This document shows positions 46,955 to 55,233 of a stretch of 59,734 bases of DNA, piece after piece; the first letter of the stretch is position 1; each line of letters opens with the position of its first letter. Source of the stretch: Candidatus Aenigmatarchaeota archaeon (GTDB lineage Archaea; Aenigmatarchaeota; Aenigmatarchaeia; GW2011-AR5); assembly GCA_016184005.1 (NCBI GenBank), contig JACPDL010000005.1, forward strand, positions 1 through 59,734, read 5' to 3'. A program made the position numbers and the translations under genes. The notes under the pieces were generated by a model. That model did no database searches. It saw only the letters and a program-made list of their open reading frames with translations, and was not told where the DNA came from.

Positions 46955-49630
46955 TTGCAAATGCGCATGCAAATTATCGACGTCGACTATATTTTCAACG
47001 GGTCAAAACCCGTCATAAGAATTTTTGGCAAAACCGAAAACGGCAATTCTGTTTGCGTCATGTATGACAAATTTCTCCCCTATTTTTACGCGAAAATAGA
47101 CACGACAGAAAAATTGAAGAAATTGCAAGACATAAAAGAGATAAAATCCGCCGACCAAACAGAGATGTTCACGCCGCTTGGATACACGACGCAACCAATG
47201 GAACTGGTAAAGATAACGGTTCTTAACCCGCAAGACGTCCCGAAAATAAGAGAGCTAATTGAGCAGGAAGGCATGGAAACTTTCGAGTCTGATATAATGT
47301 TCAAGTACAGGTTCATGGTTGACCACAAACTAAAAGGAACGCAATGGATAGACGTCAATGCAACAAGGTCGCTAGCAACGACTGTAAAGATCCCGGGATA
47401 CTACGCCAACTCACTTGAACCGGTTGAAAAAATAGAAAACGCCAGCCTAAAGACGATGGCCGTGGACATCGAGTGCCTCCTAACGGACAGCACAAAACCT
47501 ATGGATTCGAAGCGCGACCCCATAATCATGATAGCAATGGCGTTCGAGCCGGAATTCAAAGGCAAAAAAACACTGGTGCTGACGGCAAAGCCTACAAAGG
47601 AAGCAGACACGTTTGGGTTCCAGGACGAAAAGGAAATGCTTTCAGAATTCTTGAAAATTATCGATGAATACGACCCTGATATTCTGACAGGCTACAATAT
47701 CAACGGCTTCGACATGCCGTACATGTTTGACAGACTAAAGAAATTTAACCTTCCCAGCACGTTCGGCAGGTGCAAAGACAAAGGAGCGTATACAAGATCT
47801 GTCGGGATGCAAGAAAGCAAAGAAACGTCTGTCCCCGGCAGGATTGTGGCGGATTCTTACCAAATAATCAAGCGCGACCCCTGGGTAAAATTCCACAGGT
47901 ACAACCTGAACACAATAGCACAGAAGCTTCTTCAAGAACAAAAACACGACGTCTCTTTCAAGGAAATGTTTGGATTGTGGAACGGGGGCAGGGACGACCT
48001 CAAAAGATTCATTGAATACGCAAGAAAAGACGCCGAGCTCGCGCTCAGACTTCTTACTGAAAAAGGGCTTCTGGACAAATTCTTCGAGCTTTCCAAGATT
48101 TCAGGACTCCTGGTGCAAGACTGCCTGGGTGGACAGGCGCCGCGCGTTGAGATGATGCTGTTACATGAATTCAAAACAAAAGGTTTTGTAATGCCATCAA
48201 AACCTTCTAAAGCAGAGATGATAAAAAGATCGAAAGAACGAGAGAAAAAAGAACTAAAGGGCGCCACAGTTCTAGAACCTTACAAAGGCCTGCACGCAGA
48301 CGGGTGTGTTCTTGTTTTGGACTTCAAGTCGCTTTATCCAAGCATCATGCGAACATACAACATATCGCCAGACACATTACTAAAAACAGAGCAAAAACTG
48401 GAGCATACCGAATCCCCAACCGGCACGAAATTTGTCGTGCCAGCAGTGCGTGAAGGCATACTCCCGCATCTTCTGCGCAGGCTGCTTGATGCCCGCGCAA
48501 ACGCGAGAAAAGAGATGAAATCTTCCCAGGGTGAAACCAGGCGCATACTCAATGCAAAGCAACTTGCAATCAAAGACCTGTCAAACAGCGTGTACGGCTA
48601 TACAGGCTACATAAGAGCCAGGCTTTACATGATCGATGTTGCAAATTCGATAACGGCATACGGAAGAGAAAACCTCGTCAAGACAAAAGGACTTATCGAG
48701 GACAGCACCAAGTTCAAGATAATTTATGCAGACACGGACTCGGCATTCATAAAAACGGATTTTACAAATCTTGAAGAAGCAAAAGAAGCCGGAGAAGCCA
48801 TAGGAAGCTTTGTTACAAAAAACCTCCCCGGGGATTTAGAATTGCAATTTGAAAAGGTTTACAAGAGTTTCCTAATTCTCTCAAAGAAGCGCTACGCCGG
48901 ATGGTGTTTTGTTCAGGAAAACGGCGAATGGAAGGACATAATAGAAATGAAAGGGATAGAAACGGTCCGCAGAGACTGGTGCACACTTGTTTCAGAGTCT
49001 ATGGAAGGCATTTTGAAAACAATCCTTAAAGAAGGCGACGTCCACAAGGCAATAGCCTCTATCAAAGATATTGCAGAAAAAATAAAAACAGGCTCAGTGC
49101 CGCTGGAAAAACTGACGATTGTAAAAGGAATCACGAAAAGCCCCGAAAATTATGAAGGCATGCTGCCACATATAGAGCTTGCAAAAAAACTCAAGCTCAG
49201 AAACCCGCATGAACCGCCAAAAATAGGAGACAGGCTTGGATTTGTTATAATAAAAGGAAACCAGCTGCTTTCAAAACGCGCAGAAGACCCAGATTATGTA
49301 ATCGCCAACAAGCTTCAGATAGACTCTGATTACTACATACAAAGCCAGCTCTTCCCGCCGCTCGAGAGGATATTTTCTTCAATTGGTATCGAGAAAAGCG
49401 AGATATTTGGCGGCGGCAGGCAAATAACTCTCGGAGAAATCATGAAAGGATTTGTGAAAAAACACACAATTGTGGAGCCGGACAGCGGGATAGAAGGCTG
49501 GGAAAATTTTGTATGTAAAAAATGCAACAAATCTCACCGGAGAATCCCGCTTCAAGGAATATGTGATTGTGGCGGCGAGATACTCATGAGCTATCACGGT
49601 TCTGCCAGCGACAAGGTTTTGCTGAAATGA
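46955..49630 (+). CDS. polB: Family B DNA polymerase
   Basis: 891 residues. An N-terminal domain, then the 3'-5' exonuclease (MAVDIECLL near 168, GYNINGFDMPYMFDRL near 246, YARKDAELAL near 352) and the polymerase motifs DFKSLYPSIMRTYNISPDT near 452, KDLSNSVYGYTGY near 543 and YADTDSAFIKTD near 592. A C-terminal CKKCNKS...ICDCGG zinc site (about 856-876) is present. No intein interrupts the motifs. The start is ambiguous among three in-frame ATGs at 46955, 46961 and 46967. Confidence 0.96.
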   Translation: MQMRMQIIDVDYIFNGSKPVIRIFGKTENGNSVCVMYDKFLPYFYAKIDTTEKLKKLQDIKEIKSADQTEMFTPLGYTTQPMELVKITVLNPQDVPKIRELIEQEGMETFESDIMFKYRFMVDHKLKGTQWIDVNATRSLATTVKIPGYYANSLEPVEKIENASLKTMAVDIECLLTDSTKPMDSKRDPIIMIAMAFEPEFKGKKTLVLTAKPTKEADTFGFQDEKEMLSEFLKIIDEYDPDILTGYNINGFDMPYMFDRLKKFNLPSTFGRCKDKGAYTRSVGMQESKETSVPGRIVADSYQIIKRDPWVKFHRYNLNTIAQKLLQEQKHDVSFKEMFGLWNGGRDDLKRFIEYARKDAELALRLLTEKGLLDKFFELSKISGLLVQDCLGGQAPRVEMMLLHEFKTKGFVMPSKPSKAEMIKRSKEREKKELKGATVLEPYKGLHADGCVLVLDFKSLYPSIMRTYNISPDTLLKTEQKLEHTESPTGTKFVVPAVREGILPHLLRRLLDARANARKEMKSSQGETRRILNAKQLAIKDLSNSVYGYTGYIRARLYMIDVANSITAYGRENLVKTKGLIEDSTKFKIIYADTDSAFIKTDFTNLEEAKEAGEAIGSFVTKNLPGDLELQFEKVYKSFLILSKKRYAGWCFVQENGEWKDIIEMKGIETVRRDWCTLVSESMEGILKTILKEGDVHKAIASIKDIAEKIKTGSVPLEKLTIVKGITKSPENYEGMLPHIELAKKLKLRNPHEPPKIGDRLGFVIIKGNQLLSKRAEDPDYVIANKLQIDSDYYIQSQLFPPLERIFSSIGIEKSEIFGGGRQITLGEIMKGFVKKHTIVEPDSGIEGWENFVCKKCNKSHRRIPLQGICDCGGEILMSYHGSASDKVLLK

Positions 49631-49645
49631 TACGCTCTTAATACC

Positions 49646-49838
49646 CCCACGACCAAAGTCGTGGGTTTCTTGAGCATGTCATCCAGAAAGCATTGAGTTT
49701 CATCTGCTGCCTAATCCTGAATCAAGCAAAGCTTGATTTGGATTCATTAGAAAATCTATGAGATTTTCTATGCACCAAAATAGCTTTGCTGTTTCGAGTG
49801 TCTCAACCTTTGCAGAAAAGGCAGCATTTTTCAATGCT
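49646..49838. repeat. Hairpin cluster downstream of polB
   Basis: CCCACGAC/GTCGTGGG, loop CAAA (49646-49665), followed by TTTC and likely a polB terminator; AATCAAGC/GCTTGATT, loop AAA, with outer AATCC/GGATT (49713-49744); AGAAAATCT-type arms TAGAAAATCT/AGATTTTCTA, loop ATG (49748-49770); AAAATAGC/GCTGTTTC, loop TTT, imperfect (49778-49795); AGCATT/AATGCT (49823-49838). Confidence 0.85.
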
Positions 49839-49880
49839 TCCTCGGATAAATATATATAGTTCTCAAGTGAAGAATAAATT

Positions 49881-50087
49881 ATGTCAAACAGACACATCAA
49901 GATAATAAACGGCAGAAGATATTACTACGAGTCTATCAGAAGAGGCAAGAAAGTTACCAGCAAATATTTAGGCCCCGTTGACGAAAGAAAAAGAAAGCCA
50001 AGAAAAGTGAATATTCAGCAAACCGAGGAAACAAAACAAGAGAGCCAGCCAGAGCAGCCACAAGAAGAGCAGGAGTACATCGGATAA
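49881..50087 (+). CDS. Small basic protein with acidic tail, 68 residues
   Basis: Residues 1-32 are basic and aromatic (HIKIINGRRYYYESIRRGKKVTSKYLGPV), a pattern also seen at the N-terminus of archaeal nucleic-acid-related proteins; the remainder is acidic and glutamine-rich. No family named. It lies between the polB hairpin cluster and a convergent small gene. Confidence 0.55.
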   Translation: MSNRHIKIINGRRYYYESIRRGKKVTSKYLGPVDERKRKPRKVNIQQTEETKQESQPEQPQEEQEYIG

Positions 50088-50110
50088 ACTTTTCTTTTAT
50101 TCAAATGTAA

Positions 50111-50305
50111 TTACCAAGATTTCATTGGTGGATCATATTCGTATTCATTCTCGCCACAACCGCACCGAGTCTTCATGACAAATCCTTCTTCAACAAGTTC
50201 TTTCAAGATTTTCTTTGCCGTCTCTAAATCCTTATCTTGAATTTTCAAGTCGTTTACAATGTTACTGAAATGAATGTCCCATTTATTTTCAAGATAAGAT
50301 TTCAT
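50111..50305 (-). CDS. Small helical protein with Cys motif, 64 residues
   Basis: Helix-rich (LENKWDIHFSNIVNDLKIQDKDLETAKKILKELVEEGFVM) with a terminal RCGCGENEYEYDPP. It resembles a minimal helix-turn-helix with a short Cys patch. The start ATG follows AAAGGTGAG on the minus strand. Function unknown. It lies 23 bp from the previous gene's stop in convergent orientation. Confidence 0.6.
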   Translation of the reverse strand: MKSYLENKWDIHFSNIVNDLKIQDKDLETAKKILKELVEEGFVMKTRCGCGENEYEYDPPMKSW

Positions 50306-50389
50306 CTCACCTTTGCTTACGATAAAACCACCTACTAGAAAATTACAATAATTATGAAATAAAATTAAAAATAAAAAAAGTTTTGAAAT

Positions 50390-50566
50390 TCAGATATCTC
50401 TTCCTTTTATCGTTGATCTCCTGTTAGCTTTGGCTCTTTCTGCTGCGCGATCAACAAGCTTCACAACTTCTTTGCTTAATGCTTCGGCAGCATCTCCGCC
50501 AAGGTTCATTTTCTTTTTCTTAGCGTATTCACGAACCTTACTTTTTACAACCAACATTTCTGCCAT
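50390..50566 (-). CDS. Histone-fold-like protein, 58 residues
   Basis: MAEMLVVKSKVREYAKKKK then GDAAEALSKEVVKLVDRAAERAKANRRSTIKGRDI resemble archaeal histone-fold proteins of the DUF1931/HMf-like group: a basic N-terminal helix, long central helix, and the final RRSTIKGRD strand-turn. I chose ATG 50566 because GGAGGT lies 7 bp upstream of it. It would bind DNA as a dimer. The hairpin-rich region lies upstream of this gene. Confidence 0.75.
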   Translation of the reverse strand: MAEMLVVKSKVREYAKKKKMNLGGDAAEALSKEVVKLVDRAAERAKANRRSTIKGRDI

Positions 50567-50629
50567 TTTTATACCTCCCATAAAAGATTTGACCAGAACC
50601 TTTTAAAACTACATCGCATCGTTCTTGAT

Positions 50630-50681
50630 ACCTTAACATACCACCTATCTTCAGATGGTGGTATTATGTGGCATGTTAGGT
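50630..50681. repeat. Nested hairpin, covarying partner of 106-126
   Basis: Outer arms ACCTtAACAT (50630-50639) and ATGTTAGGT (50673-50681) enclose the inner hairpin ACCACC...GGTGGT with ATCT/AGAT and a TC loop (50640-50662). Confidence 0.8.
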
Positions 50682-50731
50682 GTAAAAAACACTGCTGTAC
50701 TATAATGGCATCTTTCATAAATTTCAAGATA

Positions 50732-50751
50732 CCACTGCATTCCTGCAGTGG
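50732..50751. repeat. Hairpin CCACTGCA-TTCC-TGCAGTGG
   Basis: Eight perfect pairs and a TTCC loop, in the same 360-bp region. Confidence 0.8.
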
Positions 50752-50761
50752 CTTTTCACAT

Positions 50762-50785
50762 AACCCACAACTTAAGTTGTGGGTT
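50762..50785. repeat. 24-bp perfect palindrome
   Basis: Arms AACCCACAACTT and its reverse complement. The stem CCCACAAC/GTTGTGGG plus following TTTGTTGA resembles the hairpin at 49646-49665 and its downstream flank, with paired changes. Confidence 0.85.
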
Positions 50786-50803
50786 TGTTGAACGATGTGA
50801 TCC

Positions 50804-50914
50804 CAACATTGTTTATGTAGTACAAAGTGAAATTCCTGATTTCACTTTGTACAAGGAAGAACGGAGTTCTTCCTTGTATCTACCGACTAAAGCCGGTAGT
50901 TTTAAACAATGTTG
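50804..50914. repeat. Three hairpins inside a 12-bp outer stem (four-way junction)
   Basis: Outer arms CAACATTGTTTA (50804-50815) and TAAACAATGTTG (50903-50914). Inside: a 14-bp stem GTACAAAGTGAAAT/ATTTCACTTTGTAC (50820-50852), a 12-bp stem ACAAGGAAGAAC/GTTCTTCCTTGT with loop GGA (50851-50877), and CTACCG/CGGTAG (50880-50899). The first two share two bases. Confidence 0.9.
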
Positions 50915-50926
50915 AGGATAAGAAAA

Positions 50927-52120
50927 TCAAAAACCGGCATAAAACAGGATAGTGGGCAAAATAAGGACGCCCATCATCGCTCCACGCTTGATATTGGCAA
51001 GATTGACAAAAACGCCGAAAGCGGCAGTTGTAGCAAGCAGCAGAACACCAAAGAAACCGGTAAACGCAAGCGTCAAAAAAACGATGAAACATATTATTGC
51101 AGCACTACATTTTGAATAATTTATCTTTTCCAGCAGGGCGAGACATTTTTTGGCTACCAGTAAGGTCAATACAACAGACAAACCTGTACAAAGAACCGAA
51201 ACGGCCGCAATAAACAAAACCTCATTGAAACCTATAGTAAAAAGCTGGTCTACAACAACAGCAGCACCGCTCCTGGGTCTGCCGATAAGCCATAAGCTTA
51301 GTATAGACAGAAAAATATTTGCAACGGATATAGCCCCAATCGCAACCAAGAAAGACTTCTCGTTCTTGTCCCTGCTCATTACTGCGGCAATCTGGCTTGA
51401 ACCCACGCCAGGGAGGAAGCCGGCCAACACACCCCCCAAAGAGCCCTTCAAAACAGAACCGCTGAGGGTTTTTTGCGAAACGTATATTTCCTTTTTCGAC
51501 TGTTTTGGTATTGAAGATTTTTTACTTATTTGCAAAACTAATGTACTGATCCCGAAAAAACCTGAAAGTATTGGAAAAAGAAGCAGTATGTTGTCCATGG
51601 GCAAATTAAGACTGGCGAGCCCGACAGCGCCGGAAAAAAGAAACACAAAAACAGCCAAGGCCTTTTTCTTCAAAGTATTTTCCGTCATGACAATTATCAA
51701 AGAAACCCCCATCAAAAGGAAATGTATAAACGGCCTTATCAACCCGTACAGAGGCGGAACAGAAAGAAACAAGGCGGGCATCAGGATTACAGTGAAAACA
51801 CCGGCCCCGAGAGCCCCTATCACAGAAAGTTTTACGGCGTCATATCCGTGGCCGCTCAGCAGCATTTTGTGGCCGGGCAAAACAGACATTTCGTTTCCTG
51901 GTTCCGGAGCACCAAGCAATATGGACGGCACGAAAGACATTATTGCGTTCGACACGCTCATAGACACGACAAAAGCAAGCAGAGGCAGTAAAGGGATGCC
52001 AAGAAAACCCATGAAAGGTACCAGGAGAACAATCATATTCGGATGTATGCCCGGCAAAATCCCGAAAACAGTACCTGCGCAAAAACCCAAGAAAAGAAAA
52101 AGAAGTATTTCCACCAGCAT
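50927..52120 (-). CDS. TctA-like membrane transporter (DUF112)
   Basis: 397 residues with about ten to twelve transmembrane segments. The N-terminal LGFCAGTVFGILPGIHPNMIVLLVPFMGF and the internal LKGSLGGVLAGFLPGVGSSQIAAVMSR are the paired signatures of TctA/DUF112 proteins, which move tricarboxylates in tripartite systems in bacteria. No TctB or TctC is encoded nearby, so the substrate and partners are unknown. Divergent from the NAC gene. Confidence 0.88.
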   Translation of the reverse strand: MLVEILLFLFLGFCAGTVFGILPGIHPNMIVLLVPFMGFLGIPLLPLLAFVVSMSVSNAIMSFVPSILLGAPEPGNEMSVLPGHKMLLSGHGYDAVKLSVIGALGAGVFTVILMPALFLSVPPLYGLIRPFIHFLLMGVSLIIVMTENTLKKKALAVFVFLFSGAVGLASLNLPMDNILLLFPILSGFFGISTLVLQISKKSSIPKQSKKEIYVSQKTLSGSVLKGSLGGVLAGFLPGVGSSQIAAVMSRDKNEKSFLVAIGAISVANIFLSILSLWLIGRPRSGAAVVVDQLFTIGFNEVLFIAAVSVLCTGLSVVLTLLVAKKCLALLEKINYSKCSAAIICFIVFLTLAFTGFFGVLLLATTAAFGVFVNLANIKRGAMMGVLILPTILFYAGF

Positions 52121-52180
52121 AATTTAACTGATTATTAAAAGTTATATACTGTTGAGTCCAAATATCATACAGGTGTTGAC

Positions 52181-52513
52181 ATGTTCGGCAACGATCCCAA
52201 AAAAATCCAGCAGATGATGAAAAAGCTCAATCTTAATGTCAGGCAAATAGAAGCCGACACAGTAATTATCAAAGCTAAAGACAAAGAAATAATCATAAAC
52301 AAACCTGAGATCATGATAGCCGACATGATGGGCAAGGAAGTGTATCAAATAACAGGCGAAGTCTACGAAAAAACACCCGTGGACGAAAGCGACATTTCGC
52401 TTGTTATGGAAAAAACAGGGAAAGACAGAAACACGGTTGTGAGGAAACTTGAAGAACTCGACAACGACCTTGCGAAAACGATAAGGGAATTGAAGCAAAA
52501 TGAAGAAAAATGA
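52181..52513 (+). CDS. nac: Nascent polypeptide-associated complex protein (aNAC)
   Basis: Ribosome-associated chaperone. 110 residues: the N-terminal NPKKIQQMMKKLNLNVRQIEADTVIIKAKDKEIIINKPEIMIADMMGKEVYQITGEV is the NAC beta-barrel, and a C-terminal UBA-like helix segment follows (VDESDISLVMEKTGKDRNTVVRKLEELDNDLAKTIREL). Standard archaeal NAC. It overlaps the next gene's start. Confidence 0.95.
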   Translation: MFGNDPKKIQQMMKKLNLNVRQIEADTVIIKAKDKEIIINKPEIMIADMMGKEVYQITGEVYEKTPVDESDISLVMEKTGKDRNTVVRKLEELDNDLAKTIRELKQNEEK

Positions 52514-52733
52514 AAACAAGTCCAGATTTCATACACTGCTACCTTTCAGCTTGCTTCTTGTAGGAATTGTAATGTTAGTTGAAGCAAGCGCAGTCCTTCT
52601 TATTTTACAGCAACTTTCACCCTTCCTTACACAAGATTCAGCAACGCTGGCATGGGGCTACACAATATTGAAACTTCTCGCTGCCATAATTGTAACTGTT
52701 TCCAGCGCCGCTATTTTTCTGAAGCACCGCTGA
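52500..52733 (+). CDS. Small membrane protein, 77 residues
   Basis: Two transmembrane segments (LLPFSLLLVGIVMLVEASAVLLIL and LAWGYTILKLLAAIIVTVSSAAIFL). It starts 14 bp before the NAC stop and its end overlaps the secD end by 23 bp in convergent orientation. No family recognised. Confidence 0.5.
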   Translation: MKKNENKSRFHTLLPFSLLLVGIVMLVEASAVLLILQQLSPFLTQDSATLAWGYTILKLLAAIIVTVSSAAIFLKHR

Positions 52734-54345
52734 CCAGCCGCTCGGCAATAACGCCAAACGCCGGCCGCGTTACCAAGACTCCTACAAGAGTTCCTATTAT
52801 CGTTGTGAGCGCAAACCCCGTAAGGAAACCGAAACCAGAAAACAGCAGTGGCAGCATGGCCGCAATTATTGTCCCGGCCGCGCCGAAAACCACAAAGAAC
52901 GCTTTCTTGAGCCTTTCTGAAAGAGTCATTTCCCTCACTTCTTTTCTCAAAACATTATCGATTATCACTATCTGGTCATTGATCCCCAGACCAATGGCAG
53001 CAATTAAACCCCCTATTGCAGGCAGATCTATAGTCGAGCCCAATCTAGCCGAAATTCCGACTATGATGAGAATCTCACTCAAAGACACGAGCATCATAGG
53101 CAGGACGATCTTTGGTTTCCTGTATCTAGCAAAAACTATCAGAAGCACGCCACCTATTGCAACAAATCCGGCAAGAACGGCGTTCTGCAAAAAATCTGCC
53201 CCGAGAGTAGGCGACACGCTGCTGAATTGAACAGTTTCTATTTTTGTGGGCAACGCGCCTGACCGCAGGATTGACTGCAGCTTTGATTTTTCAGCTATCG
53301 CTTCACTGAGACTTGGCGCGCCGCCGCTTATTGAAGGGTTTGTAACAGGAACGTCTTTGAAATTTGCAGCCACGTTCAAAGAATCGATGAAATTGTCGTC
53401 AAGATAGAAATATATCCTGGACTCTAAATACCGCTCGCCTGTACCGGGATCTATGTGCGTTTTCATGTTTTTCGCAACCCAGAAGAACCTGTTCGCAGCT
53501 TCGTTTGTTATCTGAACTTGGAAAAACCATTTGTAAAAATTGCCGACATTTTCCACCCCCGACCGTTGAGGGTCAAAAAACACTATTTTCACGTCGTTGC
53601 CTGTAAAAACCGTGGCAGTAAGGTTTATAGTGTCTGAACTTACGCTTTCCAGAGAAAACTGTATACCATCTAACTCAAACGTTTTGTCAACTTTTTTCCC
53701 GTCGACAACAAGAGAATCAGCACCGGCCTTTAATGAGTATTTTTTGCCAAGCTCGAGCTGACCTTCTGAAAAGTGCAAAATCAGCGGCATTTTTGCTTCA
53801 AATTTCCCCTCGCTTTCTATAAGGTTCCTTAGTTCTGCCTCATCCCCGCCAGCAATACTTATTTCGACAAAACCCGCACCCTGGTAATAAACAGGCCTGA
53901 AAACAGTTTCCCGGAGGCCATAGATGTTTATCCGGGTCTGAAGGGTTGATATGATTTGCTGTATAGTATCCGAATCTGATTCCTCCGGTTTCACGGTAGC
54001 TGTTATGCCGCCCTTCAAATCCAGGCCGAATTTGACATTTGATGCAGGAGGCCTCTCCACTATTATGCCTAATGTGCCGTTAGCCCGTACAAATTTAGTT
54101 CCTTTGTTTGTTTCAAACTTCACCCGGTCAAAAAAAGCTCCCTGAAAGTCTTCAGGCACCGCGTCCTTGTCGTTTATCTTAAGAATTATCTCCCCCTTCA
54201 CTATCTTATCGACTGCTGGTGAGAAGTCCTGGACAGAAGCGACAACTACGCCCCTTGGGCTCAGGTTGGGTGAGATGAATATTACCGACAGCGCAACAAA
54301 AACCAACCACACTATTACTCTTTTATTTTTCAATATGCGTTTCAT
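52711..54345 (-). CDS. secD: Protein-export membrane protein SecD
   Basis: Works with SecF to complete protein translocation. 544 residues: an N-terminal transmembrane segment (RVIVWLVFVALSVIFISP), a large extracytoplasmic P1 region (about 30-330) and five C-terminal transmembrane segments including LPAIGGLIAAIGLGINDQIVIIDNVLR, the D4-type motif. ATG 54345 overlaps the secF stop by 4 bp (ATGA), and the gene order is secF-secD. Confidence 0.95.
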   Translation of the reverse strand: MKRILKNKRVIVWLVFVALSVIFISPNLSPRGVVVASVQDFSPAVDKIVKGEIILKINDKDAVPEDFQGAFFDRVKFETNKGTKFVRANGTLGIIVERPPASNVKFGLDLKGGITATVKPEESDSDTIQQIISTLQTRINIYGLRETVFRPVYYQGAGFVEISIAGGDEAELRNLIESEGKFEAKMPLILHFSEGQLELGKKYSLKAGADSLVVDGKKVDKTFELDGIQFSLESVSSDTINLTATVFTGNDVKIVFFDPQRSGVENVGNFYKWFFQVQITNEAANRFFWVAKNMKTHIDPGTGERYLESRIYFYLDDNFIDSLNVAANFKDVPVTNPSISGGAPSLSEAIAEKSKLQSILRSGALPTKIETVQFSSVSPTLGADFLQNAVLAGFVAIGGVLLIVFARYRKPKIVLPMMLVSLSEILIIVGISARLGSTIDLPAIGGLIAAIGLGINDQIVIIDNVLRKEVREMTLSERLKKAFFVVFGAAGTIIAAMLPLLFSGFGFLTGFALTTIIGTLVGVLVTRPAFGVIAERLVSGASEK

Positions 54346-55178
54346 TTTCTTTCCGTCCAAAGTTTTAGAAAACCTGCATTTGTAAACCATGTAGCCGGCA
54401 TGTCAACCACAAGGCCTATGATCAGGACACTAGCTATTTCTTGCAGCACAATAGAACCGGAAAAGAAGTAAAGAGCCAGAAGGGCGGCAATTGCAGTAAA
54501 CGTAAGCGTAAGGCCGGTTTTTACGGCTCTTTTTATGCCTTCAATGCTGTTCTTCTGCCTGTCACCTTTCACCAGTTCTGTAGTGAGAAGTATATCAGTG
54601 TCCACCGAATAGCCTATGATTGCAAGAATGGCACCAAGAACAGGCAAAGAAAACTTAATTCCGATAACGTTGATTAGCGCTAATGTAATCATGATATCTG
54701 TAACAGCAGCCAGGATAACTGCGGCAGACGGCACGAAAGAGCGGAAAAGCAAAAACACGACAATTGACATGAGGATAAAAGCCATGATAATGGCTATTTG
54801 GGCCTGCTGGAAGAAGATTTCGGCAACCGTTGGCCCTACAAATTTAATACTAGGTTCGCCGTCAAAAACAGCCAGGCTTCTCAAATTGTCCAGCACTTCG
54901 GTTTCGTTTTTGTCGGGCTGCATTTCTATCGTGAGTGTTTTTTGTGTGCCGGAGCTCAGCCTCACGCTGGCGTAAGGAATAGCCGACCTAATTGTATTCA
55001 GATCGGCCTCTTTGACAGGCACCGTTATGATTTTGCCGCCGGCAAGCTCAACGCCGCGCTCAACAAAATAGCCAGTGGAGAAATAATTGTGCGCAAGAAT
55101 TCCGACAGCTATGATAAGGAAAGCTATCGGCAGCCACATGAGAAATTTCAAATATTTTTCATAAATTTGCCATACCAT
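54342..55178 (-). CDS. secF: Protein-export membrane protein SecF
   Basis: 278 residues, six transmembrane segments. The signature VLGAILAIIGYSVDTDILLTTEL near 195 corresponds to the conserved D-x-x motif of SecF. An N-terminal span (LMWLPIAFLIIAVGILAHNYF) is followed by the extracytoplasmic domain. ATG 55178 is preferred over an in-frame TTG two codons upstream. Confidence 0.95.
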   Translation of the reverse strand: MVWQIYEKYLKFLMWLPIAFLIIAVGILAHNYFSTGYFVERGVELAGGKIITVPVKEADLNTIRSAIPYASVRLSSGTQKTLTIEMQPDKNETEVLDNLRSLAVFDGEPSIKFVGPTVAEIFFQQAQIAIIMAFILMSIVVFLLFRSFVPSAAVILAAVTDIMITLALINVIGIKFSLPVLGAILAIIGYSVDTDILLTTELVKGDRQKNSIEGIKRAVKTGLTLTFTAIAALLALYFFSGSIVLQEIASVLIIGLVVDMPATWFTNAGFLKLWTERK

Positions 55179-55233
55179 AAACAACCTTTATAACTTTCCC
55201 GTTTATCTTTAAAAACACAAAACGTGGTGAAAA

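Larger units (their letters stand above)
50567..50926. other. 360-bp hairpin-rich region between histone-fold gene and permease
   Basis: No reading frame of note. It holds, in order, the covarying hairpin (50630-50681), CCACTGCA/TGCAGTGG (50732-50751), an AACCCACAAC/GTTGTGGGTT palindrome (50762-50785) and a three-hairpin nested palindrome (50804-50914). It is upstream of the histone-fold gene and downstream of the permease, both on the minus strand. Confidence 0.7.

Noticed and set aside
46955-49630. Intein in polB
   Set aside because: Motifs are continuous and the length is normal; no insertion at the usual intein sites. The same holds for radA.
49700-49900. 66-codon minus-strand frame after polB
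   Set aside because: It overlaps the hairpin cluster and the start of the gene at 49881; possible but not supported by a start signal.
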